A DNA stretch of 64,000 nt from Macrotrachela quadricornifera (GCA_022393335.1 JAJEKB010019173.1:1-64000); one strand, 5' to 3'; shown: positions 20,765 through 35,100, counted from the first letter of the stretch. Made by a program: numbers and translations. The notes: generated by a model from the letters alone, not told the origin.

Positions 20765-23028
20765 AAGTTATGCGGGCTTGGGTCCACTTATTACACTGCA
20801 CGATCCATCAATTGAACACATTGAACGTCTAAATCGCTTATTCTTCGTGTCGTGTTTTGTATTAGTGCATAATCATGGAGAATGAGGCGTCAGTATTTCC
20901 TCACTCGTTCCAAAACATTCTAAAGGCATCCATTTGTATAGTATTTAGCTTTAACTGCTTTACTGTTGACACGATGAATGGCTATGTTAAAACCAAATTT
21001 AATAAAGAAAATTCCAGATATATGTTTACCAACAGAACATTGCCCAGAGACTTTGTTAGAACAAGGATCGTTGCTTTCCATCAAACCTTGATTTTGACGC
21101 TTTATCGCTAGATCATAATGATAGGACCAACAACAACCAGTTGATGGGCAACTTTGAGGTTTTCTAGAATGACTACAATTCTAAGTCAGTCATTGTGAGG
21201 TTCATCTTCGAAGTGATCTCTTCCACGATCAAATTGAACAAACTAATGATAAACTGTGGCATTTAAAATACAAGAATTACCACATGTTATGTACAAGTAT
21301 TCAATGAATTCCTTCAATGCCTATTGTTTTTTTGATAAAAGCAAATTATCACTCGAAATTAGTCTTGTATGTGGTTCATAGCGATATGAAAAAAATGTTT
21401 TAGTAATGTATTATTAAATCTTCAAGAAAATGACAGAATAAATATTCAAGAGTCAAAACTTTGTGGTCTTTCCTATAAGAGTTGTGTCTACTACCACAAC
21501 TATCAAACTCATATATATCTGTTAATGTAATGAAGAATCTAAAAACTCTCAGAATGATCTATGCAATCTTGCAAAAATATTGTAAAAACATCTCTTAATA
21601 CAGTCTATATCTGCATTCTCTTTCTCATAAAGAAGGTTCTAGCAAACATAAATTGTCTGATTGATTACTTGAATTGTATAAGAGATATTTATATAAACTT
21701 TTCTAGTAGACTTTAGGAACATCCTGTAGTATCTAAAACACAGAGGACATTTAATGATGACTTTTTAAATCAATCAAAATATTGTGAAAACAGTACCTTT
21801 ACGGAAGTAAACTTTATATATACAAAACAGTTTTGATCTATGTTATATTACACAGAAATATATTTCGCAGCAGTGGTAGTTGCAAAATAAATTTTTACAT
21901 CCTACTTTGTACCACCGCACTGAATTGAGTAGGGCAGGCTATGATATTCTGTAGAATTAATATATTTTCTTATTGTGTCCTTCAATTCAAGTGCAACAAT
22001 GCCTTTACATTATATCATAGAAAATTATTTAATTTAAATCGATTTTAGAATATAAATAAAAAATTGAAAAATTTGACCTACAAATTTTCAGGATATAAGA
22101 ATTTAACTTTATCCTGAAGAAAGATAAAATCGGTTACTCTGACCCGTGAGCATTTCTATTCTAGACGAAGAGTTTAAACAAATATTTTTAGAAGCAATCA
22201 TGCTTGATATAATTAATAACAATAAATGTCTTGAACATTTAATAAAATAAAAGTAAAAATAGTTTTTTTATTTTATCAAAACTTTTAATCAATTCATAAG
22301 GATAATAGATTTAAAACCCTGGGAATAAATAATAATGCGTATAAAATTACAAAATAATTATCTGTTAGAATATATATTTTCTAATTTTAGATTTATTCAT
22401 AAAATCCATTCATGATGATGAGTACAAATTGAACTATATTGCATGACTTTTAATAAATGTAATAAAATCTGAAGTATTACATTATTGATAGAATTAATAA
22501 CAATCAAAATCTACACGCAAACAGAATTAATTTATCTAGATATTCCTTGACCTTCCAGATGGTTATTATAATAATTATAGGAAATGTGTATCTTACATAT
22601 TAAAAATTTTACTAAATGAAATTGCGTTTTTCTGTTTTTTTATAGGATATAATCGGTTAAATACTGCCATCTATTTTTAAGATCTATATCATTTAATTGA
22701 AAATATATTTATTGTTTTTTAATTCAATTTATAATATAAGTTTATAAGTGATAATTGAACATTGTTTATTCATAATTAATTAATAAATCATTTTTTCAAA
22801 ATAATATTATTTATCTTATTAACCTCCATTCATAATAATCAATTCAAAACCTGATATGCATCATTGATTTTTGATTGACGTAATATAAAACCTACATATA
22901 TATTGCGTATATAAATCGATTGATTTTTTAATACATTCGATAAAAAAAATAAAAATAATACTGAACATCATTGTATATGATGATGATTATTTATGTGTTT
23001 TAGATAAAAATTAACTTAGTAGTCAAAA

Positions 23029-23372
23029 ATGGCTCGAGGACATCAGAAAGAATTATCTCGTCAACGCAATGAAAAAAATGGTGCTGGAAATAAGCCAACA
23101 ACACAAAAAGGCACTGCTGGTAAAAATAAAACAAAACTTCATTTTCTTTAAATTAAATATATATATATTTTTTTTCTCAGCTGCTGGTTTAACTCATCAG
23201 TGTATTATTTGTAAAGTATAATTCAAATAGAAAAAAGATTTTATTTTTTCTTTAAATTTTATTTTTTTTCTAGGCTCAAATGGGTGATAAAAAAACATAT
23301 AAATCGCATTTTGAAAGCAAACATCCTAAAAATGAATTACCACCTGAATTAAAAGATGTTCACACTGAATAA
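23029..23372 (+). CDS. ZNF706: Zinc finger protein 706-like small protein
   Basis: Three exons, 74 residues; human ZNF706 has 76. The N-terminus MARGHQKELSRQRNEKN is the basic SERF-like segment. It is followed by a single C2H2 finger (CIIC near residue 39, then SHFESKH) and the tail PKNELPPELKDVHTE. Order and spacing match ZNF706 throughout. Vertebrate ZNF706 represses Klf4, and its SERF-like half binds nucleic acids and amyloid-prone proteins. A pyrimidine-rich acceptor (GTGTTTTAG) 26 nt before the ATG marks a 5' UTR intron or a leader splice site. Confidence 0.92.
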
Positions 23373-24094
23373 TTGATTTACAAAAGAAGACAAGAAAAAT
23401 TTATAAACTAAATATTTCTCTTTTCATTTAAAATTTTTTTTGAAAAATAATTCCTATTTATTATATTAAAATAATAATAATAAACAAATTTTTATTATTC
23501 ATTTATTTCAAATCGATCAAAACAATGTTAATAACGACGTCTTGTTGTGCTAATCTATACTGATTTCAAATTTTCAAGTTGCTACTTGAATAAAAAAAGA
23601 AAAAAGTTTTTTTTTTAATAGAAACGAGCATGACAAAAACAATTTTTTTCTTCTATAACTATTTATTATATTTGGTCAACAGAAGCAACAACATTTATAA
23701 TATGAAATATATATATCAATTTTACTTTTTTTTCTCGGTTTTTCTCTCTGCTTCTGTTTGACATTGAAATCTCTTACACTTCTAACGAAAAAAAAAGAAA
23801 GAACGATAGCATAGGTAAGATAGTCGTCAAGACACCGTGTAAGATATAAACACACACATCCGGCGAAAGGATATTAAAGTATTGAGTATGTTAGTTAACA
23901 TCTTATGATTGTGAATTTGAAGAGAAAAAAAGAAATAATAAGAGAAGAAAAAAGGAAAAAACTTCCGTTTCTATCGTTCGTTTATTTTTGTACACTTTTT
24001 TCATTCTTTCTATTCTATATTATTGATATACAATAATTATTGATTTTCTTTTTTTTTTTTTGAAATAATAAAGTTTAAAAAATAATATTTCAAA
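23373..24094. other. Intergenic after ZNF706
   Basis: 722 bp with AATAAA hexamers just after the ZNF706 stop, then T-rich and A-rich runs up to the next ATG. No gene or repeat recognised. Confidence 0.5.
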
Positions 24095-25247
24095 ATGAAT
24101 CAAGTAAGTAAATAAACTAAGATAAATCTATATAAATAAATTCAAATTTCTTCATTTAGTCTCGTGATCAAGTTGATTCATATTATAATCGTGATATACG
24201 TTTACGTAAACCTGGTGTTATACCAAATTCATCTCGACTTATTTCACCAATAACAACAAATCGTCATAAATATGAATTAAAACAACGAATATGGCCAAAA
24301 AAAACTGTTGAATCTTGGTTTGCAAATCATTCATCAGATGGTAAAATTTATTTTATATTATATTAATTAAAATCATTGTTTAGAACGTCGAGCCGTTTAT
24401 AGTTTTCTTGATACACTTTATAAAGCAGATAATCCAAATGAAAAAGATCAACGACGTCGAAAATCACCAAGTCCTCCTCGATCATCTAATCGAATAAATA
24501 CAGCACCAGGTCATTCATTACAACGACGATCATCTTATAATGGTCGTCAAGATAGTCGATCATCAAAACGTGATCTTGGAGAAGTACTTGAATCATTAGA
24601 AAGGTGATTTTTGCTACAATTTATATTCTTTTTATTATTAAAGTTATATAAAATTTTTTATGAAGCTCTTCATGTAAAAGAAAAAAAAGATAAGATTAAA
24701 TTTATTCAATTTTTATAGAAAGATTTATTCTTCGAATTTTGTCTAAGTTACAGACAGTTCAAACTCAGTATACTTAAAGAGAATAAGTACAAATCTTTAC
24801 TAATCGTTAGTATTGAAATACTCTGAATGACAATCGTAAAAAAATTTCATAATTATGTTTTTTTTTTCTAATTTATCTAGTTTTCGTCCATCATCATCAT
24901 CTATTCAAGAAAAAGAAGTTCAAACATCATCAAATGTTCCAACAGTTCCATTACCTGATGTATATCGAACAAAATCTAATCGTAAATTAGAACCAAATTC
25001 CATACGTCCATCAACATCAACTATAAAACATAATGAAATAGTTCAACCTGAAAATTCATCTGATAGTAATACAACAAATTTAAATGATAAATCATCTCGA
25101 CGTTATCTTTCGCATACATGGCGTGTAATTAATCCACGTGAAGATGTTGAATCAAATGTTCGTCCTGATAATAATACATCATCATTTTTTAATTACACAA
25201 AAAAAGTTTATCCCGAATATTTTTTTATACATCCTGATTGGTATTAA
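24095..25247 (+). CDS. Unrecognised Ser/Arg-rich protein
   Basis: Four exons: a tiny first exon encoding MNQ (24095-24103), one from about 24160, one from about 24384 to 24604, and a last one from about 24880 to the stop at 25245-25247. The product is about 280 residues. It begins with a conserved-looking block (DSYYNRDIRLRKPGVIP, then KYELKQRIWPKKTVESWF). It continues as a basic Ser/Arg/Pro-rich disordered middle and closes with SFFNYTKKVYPEYFFIHPDW. No membrane segment, signal peptide or known domain is visible. Short aromatic end motifs like this occur in ciliary microtubule-associated proteins, but that is only a guess. Intron 3 is somewhat long (about 275 nt). Confidence 0.65.
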
Positions 25248-25428
25248 ATTCTTTTTTCCTTTATTTTATAAACAAATATGTTAATTTCATAAATCATGCA
25301 AATTCTTTTTTTTTAATAACAATTAATAAATTTTCACCTGAAACACCGATAATATATACCGATTGAAAATGAAAACAATTTATTATTATTATTTTTTTTT
25401 GACAACATTAAAAAAAAAAACAATGAAT

Positions 25429-28400
25429 TTATGCACAACATTGAATTTGACAACCATAATTAAGTACTGTTCGTTTAGGTGTACTATTTTGAAGATAATT
25501 TGTACGTTTTATATAATTTGGTCGATCATTAATTAATGATGGTGGTGAAATTTTAATTCGTTCATTTTTATATTGATATTGTTGATGTTGAAATCTTGTA
25601 CGATATTGAAATGGTTTTAAATGATTTTTATCTTGTTTAGAAAATTTTTTTTCTTGTTTTTCATGTCGAATATGTATTATCCATGGACACATACATCCAA
25701 TAAAACGTGAAAATTCATGACGAGCTTGTTTATTAAGTGAAAAATAAAATATAAAACTAAAACACATTGATATCATTGATAATAAATATAAAAAATAATT
25801 AAGAAATATAATTCGACGTAAATCAGATTTAAAATTATTTAATGAATATTTTATTGTTTGATTTAAATCAATAAATGATGTTATATTATTTGTTGTATGA
25901 TTTATTGATGATGATGATTGAGTTATTTGATATGCATGATGCCATGTATAGATATTATATGGTGCCCAACAAAAAACATAAAATGATAATAATAAAACAA
26001 GTAATAAAACAGTACGATTTGCATTTGCATTTGCTTGAGAATTTATTTTATAAAGAACAATTGGTGATGTTGTTGATGTTGAACTTGTACCTGTTGATGA
26101 ACGACTTGATTGTGATGAATTTGATGAATTATTTAAATTTGTATTATGTGGTACTGATTGTATATGTGCCATTGTTGTTGTTGTTGTTGTTGAACCATTT
26201 GTTTCTGTATTTATCATAATAAGACGTCGATTAAATGATATTTTTGGTTGTAATAATAATTGATCATGAGGATTTATATTTTCTTTATTTGAACGTTTTC
26301 TTGATTGATATTCTATTATATTATTACGTTTTAATGGTAATATATATGCTGTTTTTGTTAAATAATGTTGATTATGTCTTGTACGAATAAAATAAATTAA
26401 TTTTCCATAAAGAAAAAATGAAAATAATAATGGTAATATATAAAATGATAATAATAAACTAATTAATAATCCATGTGTATATTGTACAATACAAATTTTA
26501 TTTGTTATTGATGTATGAATTATATTTGCATGAAAAGAATTACATATAGCTATTGGTAAACTACATATTATTGGTAATATTAATAATATTATTGAACCAG
26601 ATTTTGTTGATATATGACGACACCATTTTGACCATGCTGAACTTTGTGATGATATATGACCATGGATATATACAAAACGATCAAATGCACCTATTTATAA
26701 CAAAATATTTTAAGTTTAATTTAAAAAAATTATTTTCTAGATCTTTTCATAAATAGAATCAATTATTATTTATTCATTCTAAACAAATATAAGATGCTTT
26801 TCAGTTGCATTAGAGTTAGTATATTCTACAATAGTCTTTTTATTTTTATTTCAATCCATCTTATTATTAATCGATTTACACAGTAGACTTAGTTTTTGTG
26901 AAACATAATCTAAAAGAGTATTGAAGGGTTTATGAGTAGAAACTTGAATCCATCTCTCTTCTCCCCCACAGACAAGGTCCTTGGAATAATCACAGAATAT
27001 GAAAAGCGAGATCTGGAAACAATCTCGATATACATAAAAATATGGATTTTTAAGGAATTAGCAGCAATAGGTGCATTGTGTTTTATATTTTAGTCTCGCT
27101 AGAATTGCGCTAACAGCTTTCTTTAAAGTAATGAAAAAAAAAAAAGATCATATGCCTATTATCACGAGACATTTTTAATATATATATATATATATATAAG
27201 AGGGCATTGATATGTTAGAAATAATGTAAAATATTTATTTAATTTTATAATTAATATAAAATTATGTAGAAAAATATTCAATAGTAAAGTTGATTAATTT
27301 ATGTACTTAGTCACGCAATTCATTATATATAAATGATTTGACCTACGACATTCTTTTTTTTTTTTCATTGAGAAAATACTTGATGATTAAAAAAATTTTT
27401 ATTAAATTTATTTCTTTTGACTATTCAATAAAAAAAGTGTAAGAAAAGAAATTAATATTTTTGTAACATTAAATTCCAAAGTGTCACATGAAAAAAATTT
27501 TTTTTTTTAATTTTTCAAACGTCAAAATATACTTGATATGTCTAGGTTATGAGTACACATAAGTAAAATGAATACACTAGGGTTACTAGTTAACATTATA
27601 GAATTTCATATCAAATTTATGATGAATAATAAATTCCAAATGTTAAGCATGAAATAATTCTATAAATAATTTGTCTTATCACATTTATCACAAATGTCCT
27701 TTTCAATCTAAATCATATTCTGAACCCGTAGGTGTATTAGATATAATATTCTGAATAATCATGATGATAGAATTTAATATAAGTACACGATCCTATGCAA
27801 TCTCAATATGTTTTAAATAAAGATGAATTCATTCTTACACTCAACACGCGATATTCTTTTATTTATTAGATAATACATCAATTTCAGTTTTGTTTTCTGT
27901 CAATAAATGAAGAAGAAGAAGAATTTTCTAGAAAAAGATTAATCATATTAATCGAATATGATTAAGAATAAATTACATTCACATGCAACAAAAAAAGAAA
28001 TTGATATTCTTTTTTTTCTTTTAAACAATATTTATTTTAAAAACTATAATTATAATGAATATTATCCATTTAAAATTTGATATATGTGTTACTTTTAAAT
28101 AAGTACATTGATTTATGTAAGATTACATGAAACGATTCTCGATGTACCAAGTAACACGAACTGCATTTATTTAAGACTCTAGGGAAAAACAGATAGATCA
28201 AAAATCATTTAATTATGCATTCTACCTTAAGGTAAAATAAATTTACAGTTGAATGAGTCTTTTATATTTAAACTATTGTTTACATAACTTGAAAAATCAT
28301 GTAACTCTTAAAAAAGCAATGCACTCTTAGATTAGTAATATTTCTGGTATTTCTCAATTTTTATATTGTCATGAAAGAAGAAATTTATTAAATATACATG

Positions 28401-29268
28401 TCTTTTGTTACTTATGTTATTAAAAAATAATCATAAAACGTAAAAAGAAAAAAAAAAAATCTGTTTTATTCTTTTTATATCATATATAATTGTGTATTTC
28501 TCAAATGTACTCTTTATCATCGTTTAAATAAATTAAAATATAATATTAAATTTTGTTTCTATTTTGGATAATGACGTACTTAGGTTATGTACATACCTAA
28601 AAGATGATAGAAGATGATACATGACGAAAATAAAGCTTCCAAAAATGTATGAAAACGACAAAGCCATTCTTGAGTAAATGAATATGCAAGAAAACGATAA
28701 ATTTCTGTTGGTGTATCAATTAAAACTAAACAAAGTTCACCTAAATAAATTAAATTAAATTTTTTTGTAAAAAAAAAAAAAAAGAAATTTTTTCTTTTCT
28801 TTTCTTACTTAATGCAAGACATAAAACAATTCGATCAGTTTGTATAAGACGATAACGTTTTGAATAAATAACTTTAGCTAAACATAAATTTCCAATAATT
28901 GATATTAATGAAACACATGTTATAAGAATAATAAATACAATTAATGAACTTGAATATTCTTGTATAACATAATTTTGTCGATTTATTTTTATTGTTGTAT
29001 TAGATTCATTTGTAATATTAGTAAAACGTGTTAATTCAACTATACATTCTGACATTGATTTAGGTAAACGAAATGTTAAATTATATTTCGCTAATAATTT
29101 TCGAATATAAATTGGTAATGATTGTTGATTATTTGTAATAGTTGTTCGATTTGAAAGTAATAATAAAATTTTTTCACATTGCATAACAATTGTTGGTGAA
29201 AGTAAAGATGTAGACAATGTTGATGTATCATCTGTAAATGTACTTAATCCTCGAATTTGTTCGACCAT
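25429..29268 (-). CDS. Class A-like seven-transmembrane receptor with long third loop
   Basis: Exons 28809-29268, 28597-28740 and 25429-26690 sum to 1866 nt, or 621 residues. An extracellular N-terminus of about 110 residues has N-glycosylation sequons and no clear signal peptide. TM1 carries the GN pair (SLISIIGNLCLAKVIY) and TM2 is CLALSELCLVLIDTP. TM3 ends GAFDRFVYIH, so DRY is DRF. TM6 has the FCWAPYN form of CWxP. TM7 lacks NPxxY and ends FSFIFYFSLN. The third intracellular loop is very long (about 130 residues), Ser/Thr/Asn-rich with poly-Thr. A Cys pair near the end (QIQCCA) could be lipidated. The ligand is unknown; a peptide receptor is inferred from the fold alone. Intron 2 is 1906 nt and contains a family B repeat. 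Confidence 0.82.
26691..28596 (-). other. Oversized GPCR intron 2
   Basis: The splice sites join HLL to GAFDRF in frame. The intron is 1906 nt against 68 nt for intron 1. It contains family B copy 2 (26898-27125) and a TA run (27177-27197), and is otherwise AT-rich without signs of genes. Confidence 0.8.
26898..27125 (-). repeat. Repeat family B, copy 2
   Basis: Read on the minus strand, the end at 27125 starts with AAAGAAAGCTGTTAGCGCA and continues to GACTAAAATATAAAACACA, the family B terminus. The far end (26898, ATCTAAAAGAG-x-TTGAAG) matches copy 3 at 42334. The interior differs from copies 1 and 4. Confidence 0.7.
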
Positions 29269-32176
29269 TTTTGAATCTTAATTAATTGTACAAGATAGAT
29301 TGAGAAAAAAGAAATAGATGAATGAATATAGTAAAAGAACGATTTATGACAATCTAAAAGATGATAAAGACTTTTTAATAAGAGCAGACAATGTTCTGAC
29401 GAAACGTTTTTCTTAGTGCAAGATATAAGTACATAGCCTCATGTATTTATTTCTGTTTAAGTTTAACGTCATGCATATATGCGTGTATAAGTACTGAGAT
29501 GAATCTATTTGTGATATTGTGCTTCTTTAATCTTCGACTGTTTGTCATGTCTGTCAGTCATGCTATTTATTATGAAAAAAGAATATGAGAGATAGAAAGA
29601 AAGAGAAATTAATTTTTTACACTAGTCTTATTGAGAAGAACTGCGTAAAAAAAGGAGAACTGTAAAAAAAATATGATTCTCTTTTGTCATTTTATACAAA
29701 TGCATTCATTGAATATCATTTCTTTTCTTTTCTTCTTATTAAATATTCAAACAACAGTTATGAACTCACGAACGAAAAAGTTCAAAGAACTCATTCATAT
29801 GCAGATTTATTACAAACATTCCATAGATAATAGAAGAGAAAAAAAAAAAAAAAGAAGAAAACATACTATTTTTATTCTAATATAACAAAAAATTAATAAT
29901 GTAGAAAAATATTTTATTAAGATTAATTTCTTTAAAATCAAATACCGAATATACAATTAACTTTTAAAAAACGTTCAATTTCCGTTTGTATAAGTACATC
30001 GTAAGTGGACATTTATAGATAGATGAAAAGAACAACACATCTTATTATTAAAGCAAAGAAAAAGTAAATGATTTACTGTATCATTATGAATCTATGATTT
30101 TGACAAGATTCTTTATTCTAATCATATTTTTCTAAAAAATTATTCTGTCCTCTACATTTAAGAGAGATAATAAGAGGGAAAATGTTCATAATCTTTTGAA
30201 TAAATCTTAATCTTCACCAAGTTACCGAAAAAAAAATCAGCAAAAGGTTTACAGCTCTTTGTAATTTAAAGTTTGATTTTCTAAAATCATCTTCTAAGTT
30301 ACAATTATTGACTGAATTTAAACGAATAATATACAGTAATTGTATAGATTGTTCTTCTTTATACTTACTAATTTTTATTTAAGTAAGAAAATAATAGAAT
30401 TTATTTCTTTTGATAATAACCCATGACCTACAAAAACCAATAATGTACTATAGTAAATGTCATCTAATTAGAATCTTTTCAGGTTCATTACTTTAGATCT
30501 TATTTATTAACCAAATACTATATTTAATAAATATAACATGCAACAATATCAACTGAAATGATCATTGTTGTTGATAGGAAACATGCAAAAAAGGATAGAT
30601 CTTAAAAGAAAAAAAGAAAAGAAAAGAAAAGAAAACATGCCGACTGTATCGACAGAATAATGTCATTCCATTATAAGAACATCAATATATATATTCTTGC
30701 ATGTAAACTTACGAACGATAGAAAATTATAATTTATATAATGTTTTTCTTCTTCATATAAAATTAGATGAAAGATAATTTTTCATAGTTTATGATATAAA
30801 TGATACGTTTTTTTTTTTTTTTTTTTTCTAAAGGTTAAATCTAATTGATATAATCATCTTCTTTTATATCGTCAATGAAAAATAAAGCTCTACGTCATAC
30901 TTGACATAAAAATCTCTCATTCGTTCATTTTTTTGAGTGCAAAATGTAAATATTAAAATTTATTAACATTATTTTAAAATTGTTTAGTAAGAACAAAATA
31001 CTTAAGATGATATGAATAAGATACTTTATAGTTCATTTTTATTTACATTATATTTTCTAATTAAATGTGTTTTTTACTTCTTCTCCTATAAACAAAAACA
31101 ATATAAAAAAAGAACTATTAATGACTTAATAAAACTTTTAAAAAACATAGTTTCAATATGATCTGTTCATGCGTTAATAATATATTAAGTTTAAATTTTT
31201 ATTTTTATAAAATTGTAGGTGGAATTTTTTTTTTTTTTAATGTAATAAATATTATAAAACATCTATAAATCAACTGAAATATATTTTTAATTAATAGCTT
31301 TATTTCAATCTAGAAGCTTACATATAAATGTCATTAGATAAATAAATTATTTCGGTCAATACACATTCTACTGGAAAAAAACTAAAGTTAATAATAAATA
31401 TTAATTTTTACATTTCATTTAGTATGATTATACATTGATTCATTTTTGTTTTTAGTAAAAAGTATTGAAGTATATATTTAATAATCAAAACATTTTCTAT
31501 TTTAAGTTAATACTAAATTTTTTTTTTTTCTTATTTATCAAATATTTTTTAGATGCATCGGCCTTTTCTCGTATGTTTTTCCGACATGAATAAACCAATA
31601 TTACTCAACAAAGCGAAGAAACAAAAGCAAATAGAGTTGTCATAATATTTATATAAATGCAGAAAAATACTTATACAAAAGGAAAATTTTCATAGATTAA
31701 GGTTACTAAGAACACTAAATTCTATTATTTCTTACAATTTTTCATGATTTTTGGTTCTGATGTACTACTTAGCATATACATCTAATATTTCACACTTCGT
31801 CTGAATTCTAAACAGTAGAATGAATATCATCTTACCTAGACACTTCAGTAAATAAACATGCAATAGACTGAGTGCGTGTTAACTTAATCAACTGATGAAG
31901 TAAAATAAAAAAGTAGAAAGAAAAATTCTATTTTTTCTCGTCATCATATTCTATTCTTTTTTCTAGTTTTATTATCTTTAGTATTTATATATTTCTTTTT
32001 GCTAATAAAATGTCTTCTACACATGATGGAAAATATCGATAGAACAATAATTCCTTGTTAGCATTATTAAATTAATTAAATAAAGTATATAATAAATAAA
32101 AATGGCATAAAATACTAATATTAAAGAAGAAATGTCAAATAAAATTCTTCAAAAATTATCGTATATATTTTGTTGA
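29269..32176. other. Gene-poor intergenic region
   Basis: 2.9 kb, very AT-rich, between two minus-strand genes. It holds poly-T runs (for example 30809-30829), AAAAGAAAAG microsatellite-like tracts (30605-30640) and many AATAAA hexamers. I found no coding frame with a domain and no inverted-repeat ends. Confidence 0.5.
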
Positions 32177-35100
32177 TTATGCTTGAATTAAGGCTTGTCC
32201 AGGTGGACACCACATTTGTGGAAATTGTTGTGGAATACATGTTTGACCTATTGTTGATGTTTGAGCTGGACCAATTACTTGTCGAATAACACGAACACCT
32301 CTTGGTTGAACAACATGCTAAAAAAAAAATAGATATCAATGTATCATAATCATAAACATAAGTTTATATTTGTTCAAGCGTAAGTAACAATAAATAACTA
32401 ATAAGGAATTAACGTCATCATGGTTAAATTTTCCGACGCGTTTTTATTTGATAATTCACTTTGACATAATCAGTTTTATAAGGAACAGAAAAACAGAATA
32501 CAACATTATTTTAATGAAGTTCTCTCCAGGGTACAATATTCTCTATATTATCTTTTAAGCTGATTATAATGATGTCGAATCCAATTGAGAGAATAATTAA
32601 ATAAATTTATATTTTACTATGCACGATTAACTAAGAAAAGTTTATCCTACTACAATATCACATTTATTTTTAGTGATCTCAGTTTACATAAAATAAAAAT
32701 TTATGGAAATTTTCCATCATAGAATCGTATATAAATATAAAAAGGAAAGCAGTCATATATGATATATATATATATATATATATAGAGTATATACTAAAAA
32801 TAGTGTCTTTTATTGTAGACGAACAATGATCCATTTATATCTCAATAGAATTCATTATGACATTGTTTTTTCATCTTGCTGTTAAAACTCTAAGAAAAGT
32901 AACACCTTTACAAAAAGAAAGGAAATTAATGTTTTTTATGAATGATAGACTAAAGAAAAGTAATACGACTTTATTATGTCTATTATCTTTAACCTTAATG
33001 CTAGTTTTCTAAAAAAAAAAAGAAGAAGAAGAATGATTTAGAAATCAAAACTTTTTTTCTATTTTTAATATATCAACTAACTTGTCTTTGAGCAAATACG
33101 GGTACTAATTGTTGAACGACCTGTGATTGACCTGGAATTACTTGTTGTTGTTGTTGTGGAGTGCAAACTACAGCTTGTTGAGACGGTGCAGCACATTGTT
33201 GTGGAACTTGTCGAATTACTTCTCGAACTAAACGTCGACATGGCATTGATTGCGATGATGTTGAACATACCATTGGTGTACAAGTTACACATTGTTGTTG
33301 TTGTGATCCTGTTGAGCATATCATTGGTCCGCAAGGTGCACATTGTTGTCCTAATGTTCTTGTACATACTGTACACGAACAGGCACCGCCTTGTTGTGAT
33401 GCCGTTGTACATATCAATGGTCCACATGATTGTCCTGGTATTTTTGAACATGATATACATGAACAGATTGCACCTTGTTGTTGTAAGTATCCTGAACATG
33501 GTGGTGGAGGACAAGTTTCACGTTGTACCACTATTTGACGTTGTTGTGGTCGTTGTGGTAAATATTTTTCATAGATTATTGGTTGTGGTTTTGGTGGAGG
33601 AGGTGGATGTCGTTCAACAATAACTAAATTTTTTTCATAATAAAATAAAATATCATTTTGAAAAATTTATGTACCTTGACGTGGTAGACAAGTACGTGGT
33701 AGACGTTTTTCAATAACTAATGGTCGTTCTGGTGGTCGACAGGGTGGTGGTTGTTCTCTATAGACATGTGTATTTGAATAATTGATATGGAATAAAAAGA
33801 ATTTTTACCTCACAATAATCGGTGGAGGTGTTGGTGGACATGGTGGCATTTGCCGACAAATAAGTGGTGGAGGAACTTCAGGTGGAGATTGAATTTCTAC
33901 ATTGAAATTCAACTAATTTTCATGTATCTAATTGATCAGTATAGAAATAAAATTTACCTCGAATGATAATCGGTGCTGGTGGTGGCGGTGTTGGTGGTTT
34001 TAACCATCGTATCATAACATTTTGTTTATAATTTAATTCTTGATTGTTTGGCTTAATAATAACCTGTGGAGGAAGTGTATTACCAAATGAACAATTTTGC
34101 ATAAATCCGGCATCGGAACAATTTTGCATAAATCCGGCATCGGTACAATTTTGCATAAATCCGGTATTCGGAATACCGATAATAGGTGGAGACGGAGGTC
34201 GTGTTAGTAGCGATGATGGATCACATATCAGATTAGGTGCACTGGGACTAATGGGTAACATGCCGGAAGCCACAGGCGAATTATTCGATGTCTGAAAGTC
34301 ATGAGAAGAAAAATAAATAAAAAAAATTAATTTTTTCTTTTTAAATGATAAATCCTTGTCATGAAGACTGAATATCTCGTTTATTAATAAAAAAAAAGAA
34401 TGATCAAATGTTTTGAAAAACAAGATTTAGAAAGAAATTTATATTTTAGTTAGTTTTTAAATCGAATATGTTTTTTTTTTTTTTTCACAGAGAATAACAA
34501 TTAGATAATGACCAATAGATCATCTATAACACATGGATGAAGCAAGCGGCAAGCAACACTGTGTACAATTTAATGTATTACACATACAAGTTTCCTGTGA
34601 AACAACTGAATAACAAGAACAAGGAGGATTACATATATCAGGCGTACGTACAACAATACTTGTTGATGGATTAATTGTAGAACAACTCATCTATAATGTG
34701 TAAAGTTTTTGACTTTTTAATAGTCAAATTAATAAGTATAACTTACAGAAGGAAATGGTGTTGACAGGATTGATGAAGCTTCAATAGGATGAGTGATAAT
34801 AGGTGCTGATGGTATGTATGGTGAATTCATAACCTGAAAATTTGGATTCGAAGTAAGATACTGAATTAAATCATCCTGATATGGTGTTTGGATGCACGTA
34901 TTCATTTGAGTATTAGGCATTTGAAGTGAAATAGAAGGTGATGATATTTGCCTATTATCAGCGAACAATGATTGTGATGGTTGATGTGAAGGATTCGTAT
35001 AATTAACAACGACAGGTGAAGGTGCTCTTCCTTGATTATCAGGTATATGTGAAGGAAAACCTTGATTTATTTGTCCTTGTTGTACGCGTTGTTGTTCTAA

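Larger units (their letters stand above)
19206..23028. other. Gene-poor region with decayed repeats
   Basis: No intact gene is supported over 3.8 kb. A CCAAT-type box (19480-19490) lies about 275 bp upstream of HDAC11. Traces of a Penelope-like reverse transcriptase may lie near 20580. A decayed copy of the CTCTTTCTC repeat is near 21618. From about 22200 the sequence is very AT-rich. Small open frames at 19072-19290, 19446-19646 and 20875-21111 show no domain and are not supported. Confidence 0.5.

Noticed and set aside
33123..33623. 166-codon plus-strand frame rich in Val and Leu
   Set aside because: It is the antisense shadow of the CAA/Gln and Cys-rich exon of the PTB-like gene.
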